A stretch of DNA of 10,667 nucleotides from assembly GCA_031283825.1 (NCBI GenBank), contig JAITAZ010000188.1, forward strand, positions 1 through 10,667. Direction: 5' to 3'. Origin of the DNA: Planctomycetaceae bacterium (GTDB taxonomy: Bacteria > Planctomycetota > Planctomycetia > Pirellulales > Thermoguttaceae). The stretch's first letter is position 1; each line of letters begins with the position of its first letter. Positions 1 to 5,511 of this stretch are shown in pieces. The notes under the pieces were generated by a model, which made no database searches, was not told the DNA's origin, and saw only the letters and a program-made list of their open reading frames with translations. The position numbers and the translations under genes were made by a program.

Positions 1-65
1 AGTTGTTATATATTAGTGGAATATTTGTAACAGCATTGTATTTTCGTTGAATCGTAGATTCTTCA

Positions 66-113
66 GTCCCGCTAGGGACGACATTTTATTAACCGTATGC
101 TTTAGCATACGGT
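66..113. repeat. Double-hairpin repeat, copy 1
   Basis: Two neighbouring perfect hairpins are visible: GTCCC (66-70) with GGGAC (75-79), and ACCGTATGC (92-100) with GCATACGGT (105-113), the latter with a TTTA loop. The spacer contains ATTTTATTAACC. The same architecture, with different stem sequences and a similar spacer (AGTTTTAACCC), occurs at 10442-10486, so these look like members of one structured repeat family. Confidence 0.6.
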
Positions 114-173
114 AAAGTCCCCCGAATTACTAAGTCATGTTACGCAGTAGTTGTCCGTCAGTAGGCGGTAATT

Positions 174-230
174 GATCAGGTAGGCGACCGTAGGTTCGCA
201 ACCTTTCGCCGAAAGGTCGCCTACCTGATC
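174..230. repeat. Large branched inverted repeat
   Basis: A perfect 16-base stem pairs 174-189 (GATCAGGTAGGCGACC) with 215-230. The 25-base interior itself contains two short hairpins: AGGTT (192-196) with AACCT (200-204), and TTC (205-207) with GAA (211-213). Folded, this gives a three-way, clover-like form. It is not a tRNA, having no acceptor, anticodon or TPsiC-type sequences. A ten-base piece of the stem, GTCGCCTACC, reappears at 10231-10240, so the element may be dispersed. Confidence 0.65.
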
Positions 231-289
231 TATAATTGCCCAAGATCAAAGATTGCTTACTAAGTTTTAGACATACCCGCCAGTTCTAT

Positions 290-763
290 CTAACGACGTT
301 TATCATTGTTAGTCATTTTAACAGGTTTATAATCTGTCTCAATGTTATAATTGAAAACATTTTTCTTGTTGACAACGACCTCAAATTCAATTTTACTGTC
401 AGTGAAAAATTCATTGGGGAGCATTTGCAACGTAATAATATCTTCCGAATTTGTTTGAGCGGAAACAGATTCGCCTGTTTTTTCGTCTATGTATCGTGTT
501 CCAGTCAAGCAAACTCTGTATTTACCTGGTTTCGGTGCATTTCTTCCTGTAAGATAAAACTTACCTTTATAAATTGGGCCACCACCGCCGTCATCATCAA
601 TATTTTCTTCGGACTTCAAAAAAATACTCCAAGCGCCGTCCGTAATGGCTTGACCATTCAATGTCAGCGTTCCGCTAACATCAACACGACCTTCAGGATT
701 CACTGATTTTGAGCAACCAGCAACAACAATACAAAACAATATAAGTAACACAAACGATTTCAT
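290..763 (-). CDS. Small transthyretin-like lipoprotein
   Basis: A 157-residue exported lipoprotein of unknown function. Residues 1-16 form a signal peptide with a hydrophobic core, ending in the lipobox VAGC with the lipidated cysteine at 17. The body is beta-rich: VSGTLTLNGQAITDGAW at 29-45, then a glycine stretch (59-62), then KPGKYRV at 78-84. The series 'V.GTLTLNG', 'G.F.L' and 'PGKYRV' is typical of the small carboxypeptidase-regulatory/transthyretin-like lipoproteins that planctomycetes often encode beside DUF1559 genes. I chose the ATG at 763 rather than the longer frame from 844: it gives a proper signal peptide and avoids overlap with the upstream gene, which stops 40 bases away. 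No clear ribosome-binding sequence precedes it, so translation may depend on the upstream gene. It is likely the last gene of a three-gene operon. Confidence 0.75.
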   Translation of the reverse strand: MKSFVLLILFCIVVAGCSKSVNPEGRVDVSGTLTLNGQAITDGAWSIFLKSEENIDDDGGGGPIYKGKFYLTGRNAPKPGKYRVCLTGTRYIDEKTGESVSAQTNSEDIITLQMLPNEFFTDSKIEFEVVVNKKNVFNYNIETDYKPVKMTNNDKRR

Positions 764-803
764 AATATTTTCTGAAAAAATTTTAATAAAATTTGAATAA
801 ACG

Positions 804-2030
804 TTACGGCAAAGAAACAGCACTACCATCTGCGGAATCGCCAACAGCGCGCCATACTCGGCGTTCTACCGAATTCGGCACAAACGAAACATGACCATCT
901 CCGAATACAGCATTCACGCCTCCAGTATGGAGACTTCTTGCTGAATTTCTGTAATAGTAATTTGATGAAGTAATACAAGGACAATTTGGCGTAAAAGGTA
1001 AACCAGGACGATGACATTGTGCCGCAACAGATAATTCATCGGGAATAGTCGAATTAGGCTCATAATATGTTGAAAAAAATGATAAAAGCGGATTATGAGC
1101 AAAACCGCGTCCGTCGCTATATTGCGTTGTCCAACTGTCATCGCTTGACGTTGCGATTGTTTCGGAAAATGCTAACGTGTTAGAAAGTCCATCTTCTGCG
1201 GTTGACATAGGAATTTCACCAAAACCTGACACGTTAATTTTATCAAGAGGATTTCCATATCCAATCACATAACCAAATAAAGCACCGTTGCATCTGATTA
1301 TATCGCTAGGATTACCGCCGCTTTCATTACTAGCGGAATAAGCTAATCCCCATGAATACGTTGAATTACAACTCGACATTTGCCAAGCTGCTATTCCAGA
1401 ACTGCCGAAACAAGCCACATAACTAACTTTGGGCCACACATAAGGACCGAGCGGAGCCATATATGTAAGCGTTATTTTAAATTTTTCAGACAAATTCGAT
1501 GGACAAGTATAAGTAGGAAACGGGTCCTGCCAAGCAAGAACATTTTGCTTACGATTATATGCGCCGCCATCTTTCGTATCTAGCGCGTCATAAACATATC
1601 CGCCGCCTCCGGTCGTATCGGAATAAGAAACATATTGGATGCTCATTTTCTCATAGCGCGCGTTCTGCTCCAAAAAGGGAAGTAGATAAGGCGTCCACGA
1701 TAATGGCGAGTAATCGTGGTTGCGTCCGCCCAATGGAAAATTTCCCTGATTAGCGTCAGCAAAATTATGTGTCGCCAGTCCGATTTGTTTCAGATTGTTT
1801 GAACATTTAAGTCGTCTTGCGGCTTCACGCGCAGATTGAACTGCGGGCAACAAAAGTGCGATTAACATTCCGATAATCGCAATTACCACCAAAAGCTCAA
1901 CAAGCGTAAAACCAAAAGCAAAAAACGTAGAGTCGTCAAGAGAAAACTTAGAAATTTTGTAAAAAATCCCTTCATTTTCTTTATGTATCCCCCCCCCCTT
2001 CGCTATTTTAACATGATTTGACTTTTTCAT
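804..2030 (-). CDS. DUF1559 pseudopilin-like protein
   Basis: A 408-residue member of the planctomycete DUF1559 (SBP_bac_10-type) family. These carry a type IV pilin-like N-terminus and presumably sit in or are exported across the inner membrane; their precise role is unknown. The prepilin site is G40/F41, followed by TLVELL with the conserved glutamate at +5 and a hydrophobic helix to about residue 63. [14 protein letters not shown] (60-73) follows. Family signatures later are [11 protein letters not shown] (280-290) and a C-terminal [18 protein letters not shown] (367-384). The start is fixed by a strong AGAAAGGAGA sequence 8 bases before the ATG. This leaves an unusually long, 40-residue leader, which includes Lys-Gly-Gly-Gly encoded by a run of ten G. 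No other in-frame start lies between that run and the pilin motif. It is the middle gene of the operon, 24 bases after the small secreted protein. Confidence 0.93.
   Translation of the reverse strand: MKKSNHVKIAKGGGIHKENEGIFYKISKFSLDDSTFFAFGFTLVELLVVIAIIGMLIALLLPAVQSAREAARRLKCSNNLKQIGLATHNFADANQGNFPLGGRNHDYSPLSWTPYLLPFLEQNARYEKMSIQYVSYSDTTGGGGYVYDALDTKDGGAYNRKQNVLAWQDPFPTYTCPSNLSEKFKITLTYMAPLGPYVWPKVSYVACFGSSGIAAWQMSSCNSTYSWGLAYSASNESGGNPSDIIRCNGALFGYVIGYGNPLDKINVSGFGEIPMSTAEDGLSNTLAFSETIATSSDDSWTTQYSDGRGFAHNPLLSFFSTYYEPNSTIPDELSVAAQCHRPGLPFTPNCPCITSSNYYYRNSARSLHTGGVNAVFGDGHVSFVPNSVERRVWRAVGDSADGSAVSLP
1989..1998 (-). repeat. Ten-base G run in coding start
   Basis: On the coding strand ten consecutive G bases encode the end of Lys11 and Gly12-14 of the DUF1559 protein. 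With nine G the frame runs about 36 codons beyond the run into TAA and misses the pilin helix frame. With eleven G it meets TAA within three codons. Tracts of this length near a start codon are the usual substrate of slipped-strand phase variation in other bacteria. A miscounted homopolymer in the assembly is the main alternative. Confidence 0.6.
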
Positions 2031-2038
2031 TATTTTAT

Positions 2039-2048
2039 TCTCCTTTCT
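2039..2048 (-). promoter_or_regulatory. Strong ribosome-binding site, DUF1559 gene
   Basis: On the minus strand AGAAAGGAGA lies 8 bases before the ATG at 2030. It decides the start of the DUF1559 gene and so places the G run inside the translated region. The identical ten bases precede the upstream small gene. Confidence 0.8.
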
Positions 2049-2054
2049 TTAAAT

Positions 2055-2306
2055 TTAATGGTTAGTATTTTTGTTAAAGTAACTCTCAAAATTTGACTCG
2101 TTGAATTTATTGACAGTTGCGTTTTGCAATGTCTTTTCAACTTTTTCAGCAGGAGTTTGTACAAGAGTCTGTTTAACGTAACTAGAGATTTCCTCTATCG
2201 TTTTTGCTTCTTCCAAAGAAGCAATTTCTTTTTCTGCTTCGTCGGCAACAGCCGCGAATACAGGCAAAAGTAAAGGCACGAACATTGACAACATTTTATG
2301 TGTCAT
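2055..2306 (-). CDS. Small secreted helical protein
   Basis: An 83-residue protein I do not recognise. Residues 1-21 are a signal peptide (hydrophobic MFVPLLLPVFAAVA) with a plausible signal peptidase I site after AVA, before Asp22. The mature part, about 62 residues, is charged and rich in Glu, Lys, Ala and Asn, and looks mainly helical without cysteines or a membrane segment. An AGAAAGGAGA ribosome-binding sequence 9 bases upstream supports the start at 2306; an internal Met5 is possible but would be too far from it. The gene is the first of three co-directional export-related genes, 24 bases before the DUF1559 gene, which suggests a periplasmic or surface partner of that protein. The functional link is inference from position only. 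Confidence 0.65.
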   Translation of the reverse strand: MTHKMLSMFVPLLLPVFAAVADEAEKEIASLEEAKTIEEISSYVKQTLVQTPAEKVEKTLQNATVNKFNESNFESYFNKNTNH

Positions 2307-2315
2307 TTTTCAAAA

Positions 2316-2325
2316 TCTCCTTTCT
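2316..2325 (-). promoter_or_regulatory. Strong ribosome-binding site, operon's first gene
   Basis: AGAAAGGAGA on the minus strand ends 9 bases before the ATG at 2306. It is identical to the site of the next gene, whereas the lipoprotein and methyltransferase genes show no comparable sequence. Confidence 0.75.
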
Positions 2326-2359
2326 TGACCTTTGACGTTTTGGTGTTGTAACAGGTCAA
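2325..2359 (-). promoter_or_regulatory. Possible operator or leader hairpin
   Basis: TTGACCT (2325-2331) is repeated inverted as AGGTCAA (2353-2359), just upstream of the ribosome-binding site of the export operon. It could be a regulator site or a weak leader hairpin. Seven-base arms are near what chance gives, so this is a low-confidence call. Confidence 0.25.
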
Positions 2360-2377
2360 AGTTTAAATTGTAAACAA

Positions 2378-2428
2378 AATTACTAGCTTCAATTCCGTGA
2401 GATTTCACGGTTCAATTAACTAGTAATT
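2378..2428. repeat. Nested palindrome upstream of export operon
   Basis: Outer arms AATTACTAG (2378-2386) and CTAGTAATT (2420-2428) are perfectly complementary. Inside them CCGTGA (2395-2400) pairs with TCACGG (2405-2410) over a four-base loop. It lies about 70-120 bases before the first gene of the operon, where it may act on transcription or lie in a long leader. Confidence 0.5.
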
Positions 2429-2606
2429 AACGATTGAAACATTCTGTTGCAAAGCACATGCCAAAAAGATAAATATTGAATTTTCATACAGAAATTACAA
2501 GACATATTTAATTGATATACAATAATTTAAGAAAATAAAATTTTCGACAAAATATTGCGTTCAGAATTTTAGACTAGAAATTTGTAACCTACCAGAAATA
2601 AAAAAT

Positions 2607-2662
2607 CCGTGATATATGATAGCTTTTGCGTAAAAAATAGAATCAACTATCAAATATCACGG
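2607..2662. repeat. Inverted repeat with 16-base arms
   Basis: CCGTGATAT (2607-2615) pairs perfectly with ATATCACGG (2654-2662), extended inwards by ATGATAG (2616-2622) against CTATCAA (2647-2653) with one mismatch, leaving a 24-base loop. The CCGTGA outer end is the same as the inner stem at 2395-2410, suggesting a shared origin or binding site. Confidence 0.55.
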
Positions 2663-2703
2663 GTAATTTATAAAGGTTTAATTGGAATTATTCTGTAGCA
2701 TGT

Positions 2704-2853
2704 TTTTTTAAGGGACAAAGTGGACAAACTAGCTTAAAATCTAGGGTAAGAAACTCAAGAGATAAAACGTAATATTTCAGTGAAAATTTGTTTTGTCCCT
2801 TGAGTTTTTGATCACAGAATTTAAACAAGAATGCCCCCTTTGTCCTTTAAAAA
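2704..2853. repeat. Two-layer inverted repeat with GGGACAAA
   Basis: An outer imperfect pair (2704-2722 with AAGGGACAAAG, and 2834-2853 with CTTTGTCCTT) encloses an inner pair (2751-2768 and 2790-2807, 16 of 18 positions complementary, with TTTTGTCCCTTGAG on the right). The whole could fold as one hairpin of about 150 bases. No coding frame is present. It may be a small non-autonomous mobile element or a structured RNA. Confidence 0.45.
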
Positions 2854-2926
2854 CTGTGGCGGAATTGTTACTATTGAATAGTTATTACAATTTTTGTAAT
2901 ATATTAGTCGAATCTAACCGAAATTT

Positions 2927-2987
2927 AAAGTACGAACAGTTTAAAAATTCCCCTGTTATCCGTGTTTAAAAACTCGTGAACGGTTAC
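2927..2987. repeat. Intergenic-element ends before flippase gene
   Basis: CGTGAACGGTTAC (2975-2987) is the exact inverse of GTAACCGTTCACG found at 4010, 10334 and 10554. A related end, AAGTACGAACAGTTTA, lies at 2928-2943 and matches AAGCGTGAACAGTTTA at 4374-4389. Between them TATCCGTGTTTAAA (2958-2971) is also present in the 6443-6563 element. These are most likely pieces of one or two partial copies of the dispersed palindromic family. Confidence 0.6.
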
Positions 2988-3029
2988 AATTTTTTTAATT
3001 CCGCATTCCGAATTTTAAAAGAGGTTTAC

Positions 3030-4010
3030 ATGAAAAGTCGAATATTTACGATACTTAAAGCGTTGATATTTATTGCTGTTGTGGTTTGGGTTGTTTGGGA
3101 GTTGAATAAGTCTTGGAATAAGATTAGTCAAGTTAAGTGGCAAGCGGATTATTATTGGCTATTATTTTCTGCGATATTTTATTTTCTGGCATATATTCCG
3201 ACATCGATGTTTTGGCGTTATTCGATGCAATCTCTTGGTCAGAGACCGGGCGTTTATGAATCTCTTCGTGCTTATTATATTGGTCATCTTGGCAAGTATG
3301 TTCCGGGCAAGGCGGTTGTAGTGGTTTTGCGTAGCGGATTGTTAAATCATGACCGGACTCGTACAAGCGTAGCGGCGGCGGCGGTTTTTCTGGAGACGCT
3401 CACGATGATGGCGAGCGGCGCGTTTTTGTCGGCGTTGATTGTTGTTGTTTGGTTTCGTGAAATGGAAAACGGATTGTGGTTGATATTATTAGCAATTGGA
3501 ATGGCGATTTGTGCTGGTTTGCCAATTCTTCCGCCGGTTTTTCGCAAGATGGCGAAGAAAGTCGGCGTTGGACGAAACGATCCTGACATCGATCAAAAGT
3601 TACGCGGATTGAGTTTTAAGACTCTATTGATTGGATGGGGCTTAACGATTCTGACATGGTTATTTTTAGGATTAAGTTTATGGAGCGCTGTCAAGGGAGT
3701 AAGAATAGATATAGCAAATGGAGCAATAATAGAAATGGAATCTCTTTTTGCTAATGGTTGCGAGTTGATGGCAAGATTTACGTTGGCGGCGTCGTTTTCG
3801 GTCGTACTTGGATTTGTACTGATGATGCCCGGAGGAATAGGCGTAAGAGATTTCGTATTAGCACAAGTTCTAACGATTTACTTTGCTGGAAAACTAGACA
3901 ATGACATGTCATTAGCGACGTCGTATGCGATTGTTGTCGCTGGAGTTCAACGTTTAGTTTCAATTCTAGTAGAGCTATTAGCCGCCGCTGTAATGTTCAA
4001 AAAATTGTAG
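3030..4010 (+). CDS. Flippase-like LPG-synthase TM protein
   Basis: A 326-residue inner-membrane protein of the lysylphosphatidylglycerol synthase TM/UPF0104 family (PF03706), the flippase-like membrane part of MprF and relatives. About seven or eight hydrophobic segments are visible: 8-24, 41-60, 114-142, 148-168, 196-220, 247-268 and 299-322. Family motifs are HLGKYVPGK (86-94) in the first half and MMPGGIGVRD (265-274) near the end. No soluble aminoacyl-transferase domain is present, so it is not a full MprF; standalone members are usually taken as lipid or glycolipid translocators, but the substrate here is unknown. I chose the ATG at 3030 (AAGAGG five bases before). The same frame opens at a GTG at 2976, but that lies inside a repeat. 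The stop codon at 4008-4010 abuts a GTAACCGTTCACGG element. It is transcribed alone, between two leftward units. Confidence 0.87.
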   Translation: MKSRIFTILKALIFIAVVVWVVWELNKSWNKISQVKWQADYYWLLFSAIFYFLAYIPTSMFWRYSMQSLGQRPGVYESLRAYYIGHLGKYVPGKAVVVVLRSGLLNHDRTRTSVAAAAVFLETLTMMASGAFLSALIVVVWFREMENGLWLILLAIGMAICAGLPILPPVFRKMAKKVGVGRNDPDIDQKLRGLSFKTLLIGWGLTILTWLFLGLSLWSAVKGVRIDIANGAIIEMESLFANGCELMARFTLAASFSVVLGFVLMMPGGIGVRDFVLAQVLTIYFAGKLDNDMSLATSYAIVVAGVQRLVSILVELLAAAVMFKKL

Positions 4011-4118
4011 TAACCGTTCACGGAAATTTTTATCGACAAAATTAAAAAGTGAATAGTTACAAATTAACAAATGTAGAGACGCAATGCCTTGCGTCTCTAT
4101 TGTTCGACCAAAAGCTCA
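4010..4118. repeat. Long direct repeat, copy 1
   Basis: About 109 bases beginning GTAACCGTTCACGG are repeated, in the same orientation and with few differences, at 10554-10667. The first part is a 51-base imperfect palindrome ending GTGAATAGTTAC (4049-4060), the inverse of the start with two mismatches. The shared part continues through AAATTAACAAATG, the first TAGAGACGCAA palindrome and GTTCGACCAAAAGCTCA. The repeat starts on the last base of the flippase stop codon. Confidence 0.8.
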
Positions 4119-4148
4119 CCGATAGAGACGCAAATCATTGCGTCTCTA
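4074..4148. repeat. Two TAGAGACGCAA palindromes
   Basis: TAGAGACGCAA (4074-4084) pairs with TTGCGTCTCTA (4089-4099) over loop TGCC, and a second unit (4123-4133 with 4138-4148) has the same 11-base arms with loop ATCA. Palindromes of this type are common between genes in cyanobacteria and some other phyla, from memory of such genomes. They may serve as bidirectional transcription stops between the convergent flippase and restriction genes. Confidence 0.75.
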
Positions 4149-4172
4149 CTGTTGGTTTAGCCATTCAAAACG

Positions 4173-4389
4173 GTAATTGTTCACACGCAATAGAAAAAAA
4201 TCCTACGCCCTGAAAGGGCAAGCAGAATTAGGTTAAACCCCGCGCAAATTTTCAAAAAAAGTTGATTGAAAGCTAAAGGTATTTTTAACGCAATATTTAG
4301 CTGAATATTTGAGAATATACAATTTGCCAAAATCGTATTTAGCGTAAAAGCCGACGGTTTTAATCGAAAATTTAAGCGTGAACAGTTTA
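4173..4389. repeat. Intergenic element with inverted ends
   Basis: The left end GTAATTGTTCACACGC (4173-4188) and the right end GCGTGAACAGTTTA (4376-4389) are diverged inverted copies of the same motif. Inside is a GCCCT/AGGGC hairpin (4207-4219) followed by GCAGAATTAGGTTAAACCCC, which aligns with the double-hairpin repeat at 10442-10486 but lacks an intact second hairpin. The remainder, 4245-4375, is AT-rich without recognisable content. The right end lies 6 bases beyond the stop codon of the restriction gene. Confidence 0.5.
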
Positions 4390-4395
4390 AAAATA

Positions 4396-5511
4396 TTAGT
4401 CGGTTGTTGTTTCGTAGTTAAATTCCAATTTGCTTTGTAGGATAATTTCTTCTAATATTTGGTTCAAGTAACCTTGTCTAACCGCTTTTTCAAATCGCGA
4501 GATAAGAACGGTAATATTGATAACTTCCTCAATACAATTCATGTATTTTTCTACAATTGTTTTAATGGAATATGTTTTGTAGGCGTTTTCTTTTATCTTT
4601 TTGAGAATTTCCTTTGGCGATTCAACGGATTTAATAATAAAAGAAATAGGATACTTTTGAATCTTATCAATATCTAAAAAATATTTTTTGAAATCTAATG
4701 TTTCAGTTACCTGAAAAAATCTACCAAGCGGTCGCATTACAAAATCGATTCCTCCGTCATTCGCGTTGGTTCTACCTGTTTTGTATAGCCGTAAATTTTC
4801 TTTGTTGAGTTTATCAATTTCAAATCCCCAGTAAATTTGTTGATCGTGATAATAATATTTTAAAATTGAATAACTTGCAATTTCAAAAAGCCGCGAATCT
4901 ATATTAGGATCGAATAAACCGGTAATAAACGTTTTTACTCTTTGAGGCGCAGCAGTCCCTATATTTTGTAACTCTTCGCATGATTGTACAAAATGTTGAA
5001 AGGCGTTTTGTTTTGTTTTTATGTATTCGTCAATTATTTCGATAATTGCTTTCGCAATATTGATAGTTGTTTTGTCTATAACAATATTCAATAAATTTTC
5101 GTTTACCCAGTAGCGGTTTGTTTCAAGATTTCGCAAAACAGGAATATACTCGGAATTCGGAAAATACTTTTGAAATTCGGCATTCATTCTGTTATTCAAC
5201 GCGTGATTTTGTAATTTATTGCCAAAAGGTAATTCTCGTTGTCTTGCAAGAAGTTTATTATATAACGCTCCTTCATACGTAGAATAATCGCCTTTTTTGT
5301 CATATCCTTTAGCTAGATAGTCCTCAGTAATAACATAAACAGCGTAGAGATTGGCAAAACTTCCTCTTGCTTTTGATCCTTTATTTGCAGAACGGGTTTT
5401 CTCGTTTAGATACTGAATCAATAAACTTTTTTCAAATATTAGTCCTGCATTTTTACCGAATCTTTTTTTAAGAACGGCTTTGATTTTAGCGGTGAATAGA
5501 TGTTCTATCAT
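4396..5511 (-). CDS. Probable type II restriction endonuclease
   Basis: A 371-residue protein, probably the DNA-cleaving partner of the adjacent methyltransferase. The gene begins inside the methyltransferase gene (26-base overlap), which suggests translational coupling so that methylation comes first. The N-terminal half is helical and basic (SFANLYAVYVITEDYL, 51-66). The likely nuclease core is TGRTNANDGGIDFV (245-258) followed by RFFQVTE (264-270); this resembles a PD-(D/E)xK core with Asp256 as metal ligand and Gln267-x-Thr269 or Glu270 in place of the usual (E/Q)xK. I cannot name the restriction subfamily with certainty. If it pairs with a YhdJ-like enzyme it should cut at or near ATGCAT, as AvaIII and NsiI do, but that is inference. 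The ATG at 5511 has no strong ribosome-binding sequence, in line with coupling. Confidence 0.7.
   Translation of the reverse strand: MIEHLFTAKIKAVLKKRFGKNAGLIFEKSLLIQYLNEKTRSANKGSKARGSFANLYAVYVITEDYLAKGYDKKGDYSTYEGALYNKLLARQRELPFGNKLQNHALNNRMNAEFQKYFPNSEYIPVLRNLETNRYWVNENLLNIVIDKTTINIAKAIIEIIDEYIKTKQNAFQHFVQSCEELQNIGTAAPQRVKTFITGLFDPNIDSRLFEIASYSILKYYYHDQQIYWGFEIDKLNKENLRLYKTGRTNANDGGIDFVMRPLGRFFQVTETLDFKKYFLDIDKIQKYPISFIIKSVESPKEILKKIKENAYKTYSIKTIVEKYMNCIEEVINITVLISRFEKAVRQGYLNQILEEIILQSKLEFNYETTTD

Larger units (their letters stand above)
1..289. other. Gene-free, hairpin-rich left edge
   Basis: I see no credible coding frame here. The stretch lies downstream of the minus-strand lipoprotein gene that ends at 290. 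It holds an ATATTAGTGGAAT box at 10-22 that recurs in other gaps of the window, a double-hairpin repeat at 66-113 and a large branched inverted repeat at 174-230. Neither hairpin is followed by a run of T in the direction of the lipoprotein operon, so a standard intrinsic terminator is not visible, although the strong hairpin at 174-230 could still protect the 3' end of the message. Confidence 0.6.
2307..3029. other. Non-coding gap with nested palindromes
   Basis: This stretch separates the leftward export operon from the rightward flippase gene, so it should hold both promoters. I see no gene. It contains, in order, the operon's ribosome-binding site, a short inverted repeat (2325-2359), a nested palindrome (2378-2428), featureless AT-rich sequence (about 2429-2606), a 16-base-arm inverted repeat (2607-2662), a two-layer inverted repeat (2704-2853), and intergenic-element ends at 2927-2987. 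No convincing -35/-10 pair could be assigned on either strand. Confidence 0.55.

Noticed and set aside
174..230. tRNA or intrinsic terminator
   Set aside because: No tRNA sequence signatures, and no T run follows the stem in the direction of the operon.
236..706. 156-codon plus-strand frame opposite the lipoprotein gene
   Set aside because: It is antisense to a gene with a clear lipobox, starts in a repeat region and has no recognisable domain.
764..844. Longer N-terminus for the lipoprotein
   Set aside because: The extra 27 residues would bury the signal peptide and lipobox and overlap the DUF1559 gene; the ATG at 763 gives a standard lipoprotein.
2976..3029. GTG start adding 18 residues to the flippase
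   Set aside because: It lies inside the CGTGAACGGTTAC repeat and lacks a ribosome-binding sequence, whereas AAGAGG precedes the ATG at 3030.
4074..4148. CRISPR array
   Set aside because: Only two palindromes with no regular spacer pattern, no further units and no cas genes nearby.
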